Shown piece by piece: positions 1 through 9,042 of a stretch of DNA of 63,571 bases. The DNA is from an uncultured Clostridia bacterium. Its GTDB lineage: Bacteria > Bacillota > Clostridia > Oscillospirales > CAG-272. The stretch's first letter is position 1, and each line of letters starts with the position of its first letter. A program made the position numbers and the translations under genes. A model generated the notes under the pieces. The model worked only from the letters and a program-made list of their open reading frames with translations, was not told the origin of the DNA and searched no databases. The stretch covers positions 1 to 63,571 of the forward strand of contig CAMEON010000005.1 of the NCBI GenBank assembly GCA_945929845.1, read 5' to 3'.

Positions 1-57
1 CGCAGACGAAAAAATCTGCACCGAATCTGTACCACCTCATTAAATCAGCGTTTCCCT
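1..57. repeat. Right half of MITE-like repeat (family A), cut by window edge
   Basis: This stretch matches the right end of the complete element at 10997-11156 and the partial copy at 50692-50783. The shared landmarks are CGCAGACGAAAAAATCTG, then ACCACCTCATT and the terminus ATCAGCGTTTCC. Two of the three copies continue with CTAAA beyond the terminus. The left half, if present, lies outside the window. Confidence 0.7.
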
Positions 58-79
58 AAAAAAAACAAGGAGGTCTGCT

Positions 80-2680
80 ATGAAAGCAAATCATCCCACA
101 GGTATAGACCCCAGATTGTCCCAGGTGCTCCAAGGACAGGAGGATAACTACCTGCTACCGTTTTACTGGCAACACGGAAACCATTACGACCGCATCCCCG
201 CCCAGATCCAGCGGATACGGGACAGCGGCTGCCGGGCCATCTGCCTGGAGTCCAGACCCCACCCCGACTTCTGCGGGCCGGGCTGGTGGCGGGATGTGGA
301 TCTGATCCTGGAGGAGTGCCGGAAGCGGGATATGCAGGTCTGGATCCTGGATGACAAGCATTTCCCCACCGGGTATGTCAACGGGCAGATGCCTACAAAG
401 TACCCGCACCTGCGGCCCTGGAATCTGGTGGAGCGGCATGTGGATGTCATCGGCCCTCTGTCCCACGCCTCCCTCCTGATGACGCCGGGCAGTGAGGAGG
501 AGCCGCTGGTGGGTGTGTTTGCCTACCGCCGGAGCGGGGAGGATGAGAACCTGACCGGGAGCCCGGTCGACCTGACTGCCGGGGTCAGGAACGGCTTTTT
601 GTATCTGGACATCCCGGAGGGATGCTGGCGGGTGTTCTTCCTGTACCGCTCCCATCGGGGTGGACATCAGGACTACATAGACATGATCGCAGAGGGGGCG
701 GGTGCCGCCCTGCTGGAGACGGTGTATCAGCCCCACTACGACCGCTACGCCGCCTACTTCGGCAACACGCTGGCCGGGTTCTTCTCGGACGAGCCGCAGT
801 TCGGCAACGGCTATGTGGGACAGCGACGGGTGGACAAGGGGCTGTATGAGATGCGCATCGGACAGGACGGCCTGGCTCTGCCCTACAGCGACCGCCTGCT
901 GGCCATGATGACGGAGGAGCTGGGGGAGGATGCCACGCCCTATTTGGGTGAGCTGTGGTATTTCAGCGAGCACGCCCCCCTGACCCGTCTGGCCTACATG
1001 AACGCCGTCACCCGGCTGTACCGGGACAACTTCTGCCGTCCTGTGGGCGACTGGTGCCGGGCTCACGGGGTGGCGTACATCGGCCATGTCATTGAGGACA
1101 TGAACGCCCACACCCGCCTGGGCTACGGCACAGGGCACTACTTCCGTGCCCTGGAAGGCCAGGACATGGGGGGCATAGACATTGTCCTGCATCAGGTCAT
1201 GCCCGGCATGGCTCACTACATGTCCTCCGCCAGCTGCGCCACCGGGCTGAGCGACTCGGAGTTCTTCCACTATGTGCTGGGGCAATTGGCCGCTTCCCTG
1301 GCTCATCAACAACCTCATATGGCCGGGCGGGCCATGTGCGAGGTGTTCGGTGCCTACGGCTGGGGGGAGGGAACCCCCATGATGAAGTGGCTGATGGACT
1401 TTCTGCTGGTGCGGGGCGTCAACTACTTCGTGCCCCACGCCTTCTCCCCGGATTACCCCGACCCGGACTGCCCGCCGCACTTCGGTGCCGAGGGTCACGA
1501 CCCCCAGTTTGAGGGCTTCACCGCCCTGATGAACTACACCAACAAAGCCGCCCACCTGCTCTCCGGCGGGGATCATGTGGCACCGGTGGCTCTTCTGTAC
1601 CACGCCGAGGGTGAGTGGATGAACCCCCGGGACACCGCCATGCTGACCCAGAAGCCGGCCCGGGTGCTGTATGACAGGCAGATCAACTACGACATCGTAT
1701 GCGCCGACATCTTGATGGGGGCGGAGGTGTCTGACGGGCGGCTGACCGTGGGGCGGGAGCGCTTCCGGGCGCTGGTGGTGCCCTATGCTCGCCTGCTACC
1801 TTCCGACTTGATCCGCAGACTGAACCAAATGACAGCCGCCGGACTGCCGGTGCTGTATGTGGACGGCCTGCCGGAGGGGGCAGAGGGGCAGGCTGTGCCT
1901 CTGTGCGATCTGGCGGATACCGTGATAGCCCGGGGTCTGACGGATTTCACGCTGGAGGGGGATTGCCCCCTGCTTCGGGTGTACCACACCGTCCGGGACG
2001 GCCACCATGTGTTCATGCTGTTCAACGAATCCGCATCCGACACCGCCCGGGGAGTCATGCACCTGCCGGAAGGGGTGGAGGGGTCCTTTACCCGCCTGCG
2101 CCTGCTGGAGGATGCCGTCTGGCGGGACGAGACCGGCGGCTGTGCCGCCCTGGAGCTTGCTCCCGGGCAGTCGGAGATCTGGGTGTTCGGAGATACGCCG
2201 GAGCTACCCCGCCGTCCGGTGCTGTCCGTTGCCCGGGAACTGAATCCCACTTACACCGTGGAGCTGGCAGAGTCGGACGACCTGACCGACGAGAGAGACC
2301 CGGCGGCTTACCGGCCGTACACCGTGACCGACACGCTCTTTGATGTAGGCGGCCCGGAGGCCATTCCCGGCTTTGCAGGGAAAATGCGGTACACCTTCCG
2401 ACTGCCGCTTGCAGAGGTTCCCGCCGGAGCTACCCTGGACCTGGGACAGGTGGGGGCGAATGCCTCCGTTACAGTCAATGGGCAGGATGTGGGCATCCGC
2501 ATCGCCCCGCCCTACACCTACCCGGTGGAAGCCTGCCTTGTGCCGGGGGAGAACACCGTGACCGTCGCCGTGTCCAATACCCTGGCCGGGAAGCTGCGGG
2601 ATCATTTCTCCTTCTACCTGACCCTTGGCCCCTCGGGGCTGATGGGGCCGGTGCGCCTCCTGTCCGAAGCAGAGTCATGA
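80..2680 (+). CDS. GH106-like glycoside hydrolase (alpha-L-rhamnosidase-type), cytoplasmic
   Basis: This 866-residue protein has no signal peptide. It has an N-terminal TIM-barrel-like region with the motif GFFSDEPQ (Asp237-Glu238-Pro239) and a C-terminal beta-sandwich (about residues 730-860) with the TVNG and PGENT patterns of the galactose-binding jelly-roll domain in GH2/GH106-type enzymes. The same layout and a GFFTDEPQ motif occur in the convergent gene next door, so the two are distant paralogues. GH106 enzymes release L-rhamnose from pectic or flavonoid glycans; the substrate here is an inference from the family. The start has AAGGAGG eight bases upstream. The gene lies directly after a MITE half and ends at a strong terminator. 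It could belong to an unclassified GH106-related family. Confidence 0.75.
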   Translation: MKANHPTGIDPRLSQVLQGQEDNYLLPFYWQHGNHYDRIPAQIQRIRDSGCRAICLESRPHPDFCGPGWWRDVDLILEECRKRDMQVWILDDKHFPTGYVNGQMPTKYPHLRPWNLVERHVDVIGPLSHASLLMTPGSEEEPLVGVFAYRRSGEDENLTGSPVDLTAGVRNGFLYLDIPEGCWRVFFLYRSHRGGHQDYIDMIAEGAGAALLETVYQPHYDRYAAYFGNTLAGFFSDEPQFGNGYVGQRRVDKGLYEMRIGQDGLALPYSDRLLAMMTEELGEDATPYLGELWYFSEHAPLTRLAYMNAVTRLYRDNFCRPVGDWCRAHGVAYIGHVIEDMNAHTRLGYGTGHYFRALEGQDMGGIDIVLHQVMPGMAHYMSSASCATGLSDSEFFHYVLGQLAASLAHQQPHMAGRAMCEVFGAYGWGEGTPMMKWLMDFLLVRGVNYFVPHAFSPDYPDPDCPPHFGAEGHDPQFEGFTALMNYTNKAAHLLSGGDHVAPVALLYHAEGEWMNPRDTAMLTQKPARVLYDRQINYDIVCADILMGAEVSDGRLTVGRERFRALVVPYARLLPSDLIRRLNQMTAAGLPVLYVDGLPEGAEGQAVPLCDLADTVIARGLTDFTLEGDCPLLRVYHTVRDGHHVFMLFNESASDTARGVMHLPEGVEGSFTRLRLLEDAVWRDETGGCAALELAPGQSEIWVFGDTPELPRRPVLSVARELNPTYTVELAESDDLTDERDPAAYRPYTVTDTLFDVGGPEAIPGFAGKMRYTFRLPLAEVPAGATLDLGQVGANASVTVNGQDVGIRIAPPYTYPVEACLVPGENTVTVAVSNTLAGKLRDHFSFYLTLGPSGLMGPVRLLSEAES

Positions 2681-2718
2681 CCCGGCGGCTTGACGCACAG
2701 GAAAAAACAAATAGGAAC

Positions 2719-2754
2719 GGGAGGAAGCTTTCCGAAGAAGGCTTCCTCCCTTTT
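2719..2754 (+). terminator. Rho-independent terminator between convergent glycosidase genes
   Basis: A perfect 10-bp stem, GGGAGGAAGC with GCTTCCTCCC, closes a 12-base loop and is followed by TTTT. It sits 38 bases after the stop of the rightward glycosidase, and the leftward gene ends about 35 bases beyond it. Confidence 0.85.
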
Positions 2755-2788
2755 GGTTGGTATTTGAAGAGCCAGTAAGACCCCGGCA

Positions 2789-5539
2789 TTACGGATTCAG
2801 CAGGGAAGTGTTGACAAAGCAGTACTTGTCTGTGAAATAACCGCCCTGATAGCCGTTCCAGATGCAGGGCTCCTTGTAGAAGTGGGGCGGAGCCACGGCG
2901 TAAAGCTCCCCGCCCACATGGTGGTGGGGGCCAAGCAGGTTGCGCAGGTTGTTCACCAGGGTCAGCTCCAGCGTATTCACACCGGCGTGCAGGTAGGGGG
3001 TCAGATCCACAGAGAAGGGCGCCCACAGGATGCGGGTGATCTCCTCTCCGTTGACCTTGATGCGGATGGCGTTGATGCCCTCCTTGCGGAAGGAAAGCAC
3101 CCGGGCGGTATCGCCCTCGGCCAGGGTCAGTTCCCGTCTGACTGTCAGCTCACCGGAGAAGAACAGGAAGCCTTGACGCTCCAGGTGGGACAGGGTGATC
3201 TGATCCCGGGGTGCTTCAAGTACGAAACGGCCATCAAAGAAGCAGGCCTTGTGGGGGATGTCCTCAAAGGTACCTTCGCCCCGTACGCCAAAATTGCCCA
3301 CCAGGTACATGGCCTCGATCTCCATGTCGTAGGTCAGCTTGTTCTTCTCACTCTCAAAGACCTTGCCTTTCTCAATGTTGGCGTATACCTCGTCGGATTG
3401 CCGGAACAGCACCTGGGTCTCGATGATATTCTCGCCGGGCACCATCATGCCGGAAATATTCAGCTTGCGGAAGGAATGGTCGCGGAAGAAGCCGCAGTCC
3501 GTCCTGTCCACCGGCTTGCCGTTGACCGTGATCTCAAAGATCTCCGGTGTCTCGCAGGCCAGGTACAGTATATCCGGCACATAGTCCGCCTGCACCGTGT
3601 ACCGGCACCGGATGTCCACCGGGCACTTGCGATCCAGCGCACGGGAACCTACATTCAGTATGTAGCCGTTCTCCTCCTCCAGTACGCCGTCAAACCAGTA
3701 GGTACAGCGATCCAGCGTCAGGGCGTTCTCTGTGACATGCTCCACCTGCCACAGACCGTCAAGATCCACGGCGGCAGGGGGCACAGGAGGCAGGGCGGGG
3801 GCTTCCGCATGGGGCGTTCCGTCGTCAATGACCACCAGACTGCCCCAGGCCGGGAAGGTGTAGGTTCCGAAGAAGGGCTCCAGCTCGCCGGTGACAATGT
3901 TCAGTGCCTTGCCGCCGCAGGAGATGACAGCCTTCTGCTCGCTTTCCGTGGAGTTGACAAAGTAGTGCATGGTGAAGGGGGCTTCGCCGCCGAACTGCCG
4001 GAGGGTGTAGGTGATGGCGGGATTGTCAATGATGGGGTTGGCAGGCAGTTCCTCGGCTGTGGTGATGATGCCGCCGCCGGCACGGAACTGCTCCAGCAGC
4101 TTTTCGGTGTGCGCAAAGAAGGCAATGTGCGGGGGAATGATGACCTTCTTGTAGCGCATCTGACCGATGACAAGGGTGTCGCCCTCCACATGGCCGTGAC
4201 GTTCCATCAGGATCTCATCGCCCAGGTGGAAGGGAATGTGCTTCTGTTCCAGCTGATCCAGAATGTCCAGAAGGGCGGTGTTGTACTCATCCAGGTGCCG
4301 GTTCTCACCGTTGTCGAAGCAGATCCAGGCAGAGGTCTGGGTGTGCATGACCAGCGTGTCCACCTGCACCTCCCCCTCGGCCAGCAACATACCGATCCGG
4401 GACATGGCATCGTTGAACACCTTATAGTCCGCCCACCAGGGCTGCTGACAGTACATGGCGGGGGGATAATCCCGCTTGCGGATGCCCCGCAGGGAGTAGC
4501 CCTCCAGGTGCTGACACATCAGGTTGATGCCCCGCACCATCATCCATTCGTAATTCCGCTTCAGCTCCTCATGGCCCACATTGTGGCCACAGAGGGCAAA
4601 GGTTTCGGACAGGATCTGCTTCTTCCCGGTCTGGGCGGCGGCAGAGGCCAGCTGATGCTGGGTCAGACAGCGGCCGATGTCCCGCCCCAGCCAGTCCATA
4701 CCCGGGATGTCCAGGTACTCATAGTGGGGCATGCAGGCCCCGTTGGAGGTCAACTGGGCGTGGAAGCCCTCCTCCAGCACCAGGTGCCCGGTGAACTTCA
4801 GGTCATGGGCGGCGCACCAGTCGTGGATCTGCTTCATGAAGTTCCTGGAGAACAGCTCTGTCACCAGCTTCCAGAAGCGCATCCGGGTGGTCTGCCAGTC
4901 TCCCCGCTCCACGAACAGCTCGATCAGGTGGTCGTAGATGGGCTCGCCGTAGGCCTTTTCGTACTCGGCGGGCAGGATGAAGCTCCACGGGATGCCGTTC
5001 CGGGAGATCTGCGGCTCATCGGTGAAGAAGCCGTCAAAGGTGGAGCCGAACTTCTCATAGTAGGGCTGGTAGATCTCACGGATGAAATCAGCGATGACCT
5101 CACCGTCCAGGGTGTCCACATAGAAGGGGTTCACCTCATAGTAGAAGCAGTAGTGCTCGAAACAGCAGATGACCTCGGGGCCACGGGGATCCTCCAGGTC
5201 GGGGGTGAATTTCTTTACCCGCAGGTACTTCTGCTGGTATCTGACCCCCTTGCCATTGACCTTGCCGCCGCCGAAGCCGGAGGGCCAGCCGTTCTCGTCA
5301 TAAGCCCAGGCGTGCATCCCCCGCCGGTTGGCTTCCTTGATGCTGGCATCCACATTGTCAAACCACTCGTCGCCCATGTACTCGGTCTGAAGGCCGCCCC
5401 GGGCGTGCATGAAAAAGCCGCCGATACCTACATCATCCATCAGTCCGATCTGACGGACGGACTCCGGAACCTGTAGCTTTTCGTTCCAGGACCAGAAAGG
5501 GATCGGACGGTACTGATTGCCGACTGTCTTGAAATCCAT
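2789..5539 (-). CDS. GH106-like glycoside hydrolase, cytoplasmic
   Basis: This 916-residue protein begins MDFKTVGNQ. That start is preferred over an in-frame ATG 29 codons upstream because AAAGGAG lies just before it. The N-terminal half carries FWSWN near residue 15, FMHARGG near 45 and GFFTDEPQ with Asp174-Glu175, a pattern seen in GH106-like glycosidases, where an acidic residue after FF(S/T)D is part of the active site. The C-terminal part has two beta-sandwich segments with NG and PGEN turns typical of galactose-binding folds. No signal peptide or membrane segment is visible, so it probably acts on imported oligosaccharides. It has its own sigma-A promoter, whose -35 box sits inside a long inverted repeat. 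The exact sugar specificity cannot be read from sequence. Confidence 0.75.
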   Translation of the reverse strand: MDFKTVGNQYRPIPFWSWNEKLQVPESVRQIGLMDDVGIGGFFMHARGGLQTEYMGDEWFDNVDASIKEANRRGMHAWAYDENGWPSGFGGGKVNGKGVRYQQKYLRVKKFTPDLEDPRGPEVICCFEHYCFYYEVNPFYVDTLDGEVIADFIREIYQPYYEKFGSTFDGFFTDEPQISRNGIPWSFILPAEYEKAYGEPIYDHLIELFVERGDWQTTRMRFWKLVTELFSRNFMKQIHDWCAAHDLKFTGHLVLEEGFHAQLTSNGACMPHYEYLDIPGMDWLGRDIGRCLTQHQLASAAAQTGKKQILSETFALCGHNVGHEELKRNYEWMMVRGINLMCQHLEGYSLRGIRKRDYPPAMYCQQPWWADYKVFNDAMSRIGMLLAEGEVQVDTLVMHTQTSAWICFDNGENRHLDEYNTALLDILDQLEQKHIPFHLGDEILMERHGHVEGDTLVIGQMRYKKVIIPPHIAFFAHTEKLLEQFRAGGGIITTAEELPANPIIDNPAITYTLRQFGGEAPFTMHYFVNSTESEQKAVISCGGKALNIVTGELEPFFGTYTFPAWGSLVVIDDGTPHAEAPALPPVPPAAVDLDGLWQVEHVTENALTLDRCTYWFDGVLEEENGYILNVGSRALDRKCPVDIRCRYTVQADYVPDILYLACETPEIFEITVNGKPVDRTDCGFFRDHSFRKLNISGMMVPGENIIETQVLFRQSDEVYANIEKGKVFESEKNKLTYDMEIEAMYLVGNFGVRGEGTFEDIPHKACFFDGRFVLEAPRDQITLSHLERQGFLFFSGELTVRRELTLAEGDTARVLSFRKEGINAIRIKVNGEEITRILWAPFSVDLTPYLHAGVNTLELTLVNNLRNLLGPHHHVGGELYAVAPPHFYKEPCIWNGYQGGYFTDKYCFVNTSLLNP

Positions 5540-5617
5540 ACTGTGCTCCTTTGCTATTGACCGTATGTTGTTTTCATTATTTGCTTTTGCAACAGGAAAT
5601 TCCCTGCCTGCGATTCC

Positions 5618-5646
5618 ATTATACACGAAACCGCAGACCTTGTCAA
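5618..5646 (-). promoter_or_regulatory. Sigma-A promoter of the leftward GH106-like gene
   Basis: On the minus strand TTGACA (5641-5646) and TATAAT (5618-5623) are separated by exactly 17 bases, a consensus promoter. Transcription would start near 5611, giving a leader of about 70 bases. Confidence 0.85.
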
Positions 5647-5657
5647 GCGGTCTGCGG
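5631..5657. promoter_or_regulatory. 27-bp inverted repeat spanning the -35 box (candidate operator)
   Basis: CCGCAGACC and GGTCTGCGG form perfect 9-bp arms around a 9-base spacer that contains most of the -35 hexamer. This geometry suits a dimeric repressor that would block polymerase. Only three T residues follow the hairpin on the minus strand, so it is a poorer fit to a terminator. No regulator gene lies next to it. Confidence 0.6.
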
Positions 5658-5689
5658 TGGGACGCAGGGAAAACTTTCTGAATTTATGC

Positions 5690-5814
5690 CGGGGGGCGGG
5701 AGAACGCCTGGGGGCTTCTTGATAAGAACAGCAATTGCACTGTACGCAGTGCAATTGCATGAAGTTTGCCGTACGGCAAACTTCTGAACCCAGACCCCCA
5801 AGAACTTTCAAAAC
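5690..5814 (+). repeat. Interspersed hairpin repeat, family B, copy 1
   Basis: The copy runs from GGGAGAACGCCTGGGGGC to CCCCCAAGAACTTTCAAAA. Between these ends are two perfect hairpins: a 12-bp stem GCAATTGCACTG with a TACG loop (5731-5758), and a 10-bp stem GAAGTTTGCC with a GTAC loop (5761-5784). The same frame occurs at 30093-30212 (inverted) and 52224-52370, but with different hairpin content. Confidence 0.8.
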
Positions 5815-5876
5815 AGATATTGTGTATGATTCGGAGCACTGTTCTGGCATATTTTAGTAATCGTTTTTCCTGGGAA

Positions 5877-5987
5877 TCCAGTGTTACTGCCGCCCAAAAC
5901 CGCATAAACGCTTTCGCGGGAACCCCTTTCCCCGCTCTACGGTAGAACAGGGAGCGCACTGTCAGCGTAGGTGAACTGAACCTGCCC
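5877..5987 (+). repeat. Second segment of the compound family B repeat
   Basis: This block shares GCCCAAAA, CCCCTTTCCCCGCTCTACGG and GTAGGTGAAC with the block at 52433-52548, which likewise follows a family B core. The association with the core in two places suggests one compound element of about 300 bp. The whole 5640-5990 gap otherwise holds no gene I can recognise. Confidence 0.65.
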
Positions 5988-5988
5988 T

Positions 5989-6786
5989 TTATCTGAAAAT
6001 ACGCAACTGTGCCTTCCGCTCCGGCGGGATGCGGTAGCTGTCCCGGGCCTTGCGCAGGGTCATTTTCAACACCGCCGGGGGCAGGGGATTGGTGCGCAGA
6101 AAGGACAGTGTGCCCTCCCAGCGGAAAGACAGTGCTGTAGCGAACAGCCAGGCCACAGCCATCTGCACATAGTATGCCTGCTTCAGCGACCCGTTGCATA
6201 CGACATCGGCAGCCTGCGCCAACACCTCCGCCGTGAGATCATCGCAGGGGAAGGCATCACCGGGATGGGCGGCACCAAGGAAGTACCGCATCAGCGTGAC
6301 CACCCCGTACCGCACCGTGTAGACGGTGTCGCCGTGAAGCCACTGGATGCAGTGCGCATACAGCTCCGGCAGATCCTGACCCAGCACCGGAGGATTCATC
6401 TGGTCGCAGGTAGCCCAGTTGTCCACATAGGGGAGAAAGGCTTCCAACGCCGCAAACACCGTCCGCCGATCCTGCACCTGCTCCAGGAGGAAGGCGTGCA
6501 ACTGATTCTCCTCAAAGCACTCATGGGGCAGGCAGGACAGGAAGACAGTGGCTTCCCGGGTACCCCGCAGGGTCTTGGCCAGACGGCGCAGGGCCGGTGT
6601 CCGCACACCCAGAATGGCCTGCCGGGGCAGGGCGGGGAGCAGGGAAGCCTGAAACTCCCGGTACGGTGCCTCGGCAAGGGGCAGGAGCGTTTCCCGGACA
6701 GACCGGATCACCTGCTCCTTCTCTTCCTCCGTTGCTTCTGCTTCCGGGGACGGCACGGGGCTCCAAAGGAAAGGGTCAGTTTTCAT
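5989..6786 (-). CDS. DNA alkylation repair protein, AlkD-like HEAT-repeat glycosylase
   Basis: This 265-residue protein matches the AlkD/AlkC-type DNA alkylation repair family, which removes N3- and N7-alkylated bases using a curved stack of alpha-helical HEAT-like repeats. Supporting motifs are GVRTPALRRLAK near residue 60 and YVDNWATCDQM near 120, which corresponds to the Trp/Asp pair of the AlkD pocket, followed by an Arg in VYTVRYGVV. The length is usual for the family plus about 25 variable N-terminal residues. It starts 9 bases after the PHP gene stop, so it is probably the last gene of the serC-serA-PHP-alkD run. It is cytoplasmic, with no close alternative assignment. Confidence 0.85.
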   Translation of the reverse strand: MKTDPFLWSPVPSPEAEATEEEKEQVIRSVRETLLPLAEAPYREFQASLLPALPRQAILGVRTPALRRLAKTLRGTREATVFLSCLPHECFEENQLHAFLLEQVQDRRTVFAALEAFLPYVDNWATCDQMNPPVLGQDLPELYAHCIQWLHGDTVYTVRYGVVTLMRYFLGAAHPGDAFPCDDLTAEVLAQAADVVCNGSLKQAYYVQMAVAWLFATALSFRWEGTLSFLRTNPLPPAVLKMTLRKARDSYRIPPERKAQLRIFR

Positions 6787-6795
6787 ACCTGCCCC

Positions 6796-7722
6796 TTATC
6801 GCCGAATGATGGGACTCCAGGCAGACTGCCCGTCGGCTGTCAGTATCTCCGCCCGGACATACCGCTCCCCCTCCTTCAGGGTGTAGGTGGCTTCGGTGAG
6901 GTTCTCCCCCCGCACCATCCGCCCGGCTGTCCACACCATATTGGAGAGAAAAGCGATCTTCACCGCTGGGGAACAACGCAGGCGGAAGGTCAGCTCGTCC
7001 AGCCGCTCCAGATGGATCTCCGGGCCGTTTGTGGCATAGAAACGGTTCTGCCGGAGCGTCTCCCACAGGCCCAGCGAATCCACCGCATCCGCTTCCGCCA
7101 TGATCATGCCGTGGCAGTGGTCGCCGTCGTAGTAGTGGCTGTCATCAGTGGCCAGCAGGGGGAGGTATGTACCGCCGGCGGCCAACTGATCCAGGATCAG
7201 ACCGGCGTAGGGGCGGTCGGACATATGGCACTCCGAGACGGAATTGTATATTTCCGTAGCATCCAGCGGCAGAAGGGGCAGGATCTGCGCCACGGTGTTC
7301 AGGCTCCAGGCGGGATGGGCCAGCACCGCAAAGCCGCCGGCCTCCTTGATCCGCCCAATGATCTGCTGGGCCTGCTCCCGGGATGTCCGGCCGAACCCTT
7401 CCGCCTCCTGGACGGTGAGACCGGGGTCATGGGTACAGCCAAGACCCAGGATATGGTATACTCCGTCCGCCCCGTCGCCGCCGCCCACATTGTACTCGGC
7501 TCCGGACAGGACGGTCATGTGTCCCTCGCTTCCATCGGCATTTCGATAGGTGTACTCGCCTGCATTCCCCCATACCCAGTGATCGGTGATGGCCAGGAAG
7601 TCATACCCAGCCCGGGCGTAGATGTCCATGACCTCCTCCGGCGTTTTGTGTCCGTCGGAACGGGTGGTGTGGTCGTGAAGATTGATTTTATACCGGCGGG
7701 TGCCGGTCAGATCCGTAAACAT
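6796..7722 (-). CDS. PHP-domain metal-dependent phosphoesterase
   Basis: The 308-residue protein opens with NLHDHTTRSDGH (around residues 14-25), the first metal-binding motif of the PHP superfamily. FLAITDHW (about 40-47) and the later motifs VLAHPAW and a terminal-domain Asp-Asp-Ser-His (TDDSHYYDGDH) complete a trinuclear metal site. Relatives hydrolyse 3',5'-nucleotide bisphosphates or small phosphate esters; a histidinol-phosphatase role is possible but nothing next to it supports that. AAAGGAAAC precedes the start. It lies between serA and the alkD-like gene and is probably co-transcribed. The last about 60 residues form a beta-rich tail outside the catalytic core. Confidence 0.82.
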   Translation of the reverse strand: MFTDLTGTRRYKINLHDHTTRSDGHKTPEEVMDIYARAGYDFLAITDHWVWGNAGEYTYRNADGSEGHMTVLSGAEYNVGGGDGADGVYHILGLGCTHDPGLTVQEAEGFGRTSREQAQQIIGRIKEAGGFAVLAHPAWSLNTVAQILPLLPLDATEIYNSVSECHMSDRPYAGLILDQLAAGGTYLPLLATDDSHYYDGDHCHGMIMAEADAVDSLGLWETLRQNRFYATNGPEIHLERLDELTFRLRCSPAVKIAFLSNMVWTAGRMVRGENLTEATYTLKEGERYVRAEILTADGQSAWSPIIRR

Positions 7723-7857
7723 AGCATTCCGTTTCCTTTTCGTTCAGAATATAAAGGGGGATCCTGCCCCGACCTTCCCCGGGAACAGACGGACGGATCA
7801 TCACAAGACCCGTCCCGGTTCCGGAACAGTGCGGAGCAGAACCCCCAAAAAGACAGA

Positions 7858-9018
7858 TCAGATCACCCTGACCCGAACCACGCCTTCCAGAGCACTCAGC
7901 TTGGCGGCAACCTCAGCGGGAACTGCACCGGTCACATCCAGGATGGTGTAGGCGGCGTTCCCACGGGATTTGTTGGTCATGTTCTCGATATTCAGCTTTT
8001 CCTCGGACAGAACGCCGGTCAGCAGATTCAGCATACCCGGAGTGTTCTCATGCAGGACGCACACCCGGACATCCCCCGAGCGGGGCATGGAAACGGCAGG
8101 GAAGTTGACGCTGTTCTTGATGTTGCCGTTGGTCAGGTAATCGTCCAGCTCCAGGGCGGCCATGACGGCGCAGTTATCCTCGGACTCCTCCGTGGAGGCA
8201 CCCAAGTGGGGCGTGATGATGACACCGGGCACACCGATCATGTCCGGTGTGGCAAAGTCGGTGACATACCGGGATACCTTTCCGCTCTCCAGAGCGGCCT
8301 TCATGTCGGCTCCGTTGACCAGCGAGTCACGGGACAGGTTGATGATCTTCACCCCATCCTTCATGGTGGCCAGCGTCTCCGCCCGGATCATACCCTTGGT
8401 GTCGGCGGTGGCGGGTACATGAATGGTGATATAGTCGGCGGTGGCGTAAATTTCATCGTAGGTGGCAGCCCTGCGCACATGGTGATTCAGGTTCCATGCC
8501 CCCTCCACGCTGAGGTAGGGGTCACAGCCGATGACATCCATGCCCAGGTGGACAGCCGCATTGGCGACCATGCCGCCAATGGCACCCAGGCCAATGACAC
8601 CCAGGGTCTTGCCTTTGATCTCGCATCCGGCAAACTTGGATTTGCCCTTTTCCACGGTCTTGGCGGCGTTCTCGTCGCCGGCCAGGGTCTTGACCCATTC
8701 AATACCGCCCACCACATCACGGGAGGCCAGGAACAGGGCGCAGAGAGCCAGCTCCTTGACACCGTTGGCGTTGGCACCGGGGGTGTTGAAGACCACGATG
8801 CCCTCTTGGGTGCACCGATCCAAGGGAATGTTGTTGACACCGGCTCCGGCCCGGGCGATGGCCAAAAGCTCCGGGTTGAAGGCGGTATCCAGCATATTGG
8901 CAGACCGCACCATGATGCCCTCCGGGGCGGGGACGCTGTCGCCGACGGTGTAGACGGCGGGATTCAGCCGGTCTGTGCCGACCTTGGCGATCTTATTGAG
9001 AAGAAGGATCTGTTTCAT
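7858..9018 (-). CDS. serA: D-3-phosphoglycerate dehydrogenase with ACT domain
   Basis: This 386-residue enzyme oxidises 3-phosphoglycerate to 3-phosphohydroxypyruvate, the first step of serine synthesis. The NAD-binding signature GVIGLGAIGG lies near residue 138, the substrate Arg is in NLSRDSLVNG, and the catalytic His is in TPHLGASTEESEDN. The last 75 residues form an ACT domain (RVCVLHENTPGML) expected to sense serine. In E. coli SerA the catalytic Glu sits in PTEP; here the aligned stretch reads TDFATPD with no Glu. I recall this feature from short clostridial and Entamoeba-type enzymes. It follows serC by 24 bases in the same direction, so both are expected to be expressed together. Confidence 0.93.
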   Translation of the reverse strand: MKQILLLNKIAKVGTDRLNPAVYTVGDSVPAPEGIMVRSANMLDTAFNPELLAIARAGAGVNNIPLDRCTQEGIVVFNTPGANANGVKELALCALFLASRDVVGGIEWVKTLAGDENAAKTVEKGKSKFAGCEIKGKTLGVIGLGAIGGMVANAAVHLGMDVIGCDPYLSVEGAWNLNHHVRRAATYDEIYATADYITIHVPATADTKGMIRAETLATMKDGVKIINLSRDSLVNGADMKAALESGKVSRYVTDFATPDMIGVPGVIITPHLGASTEESEDNCAVMAALELDDYLTNGNIKNSVNFPAVSMPRSGDVRVCVLHENTPGMLNLLTGVLSEEKLNIENMTNKSRGNAAYTILDVTGAVPAEVAAKLSALEGVVRVRVI

Positions 9019-9042
9019 GATGGTTTTGTTTCCCCCTGTTCC

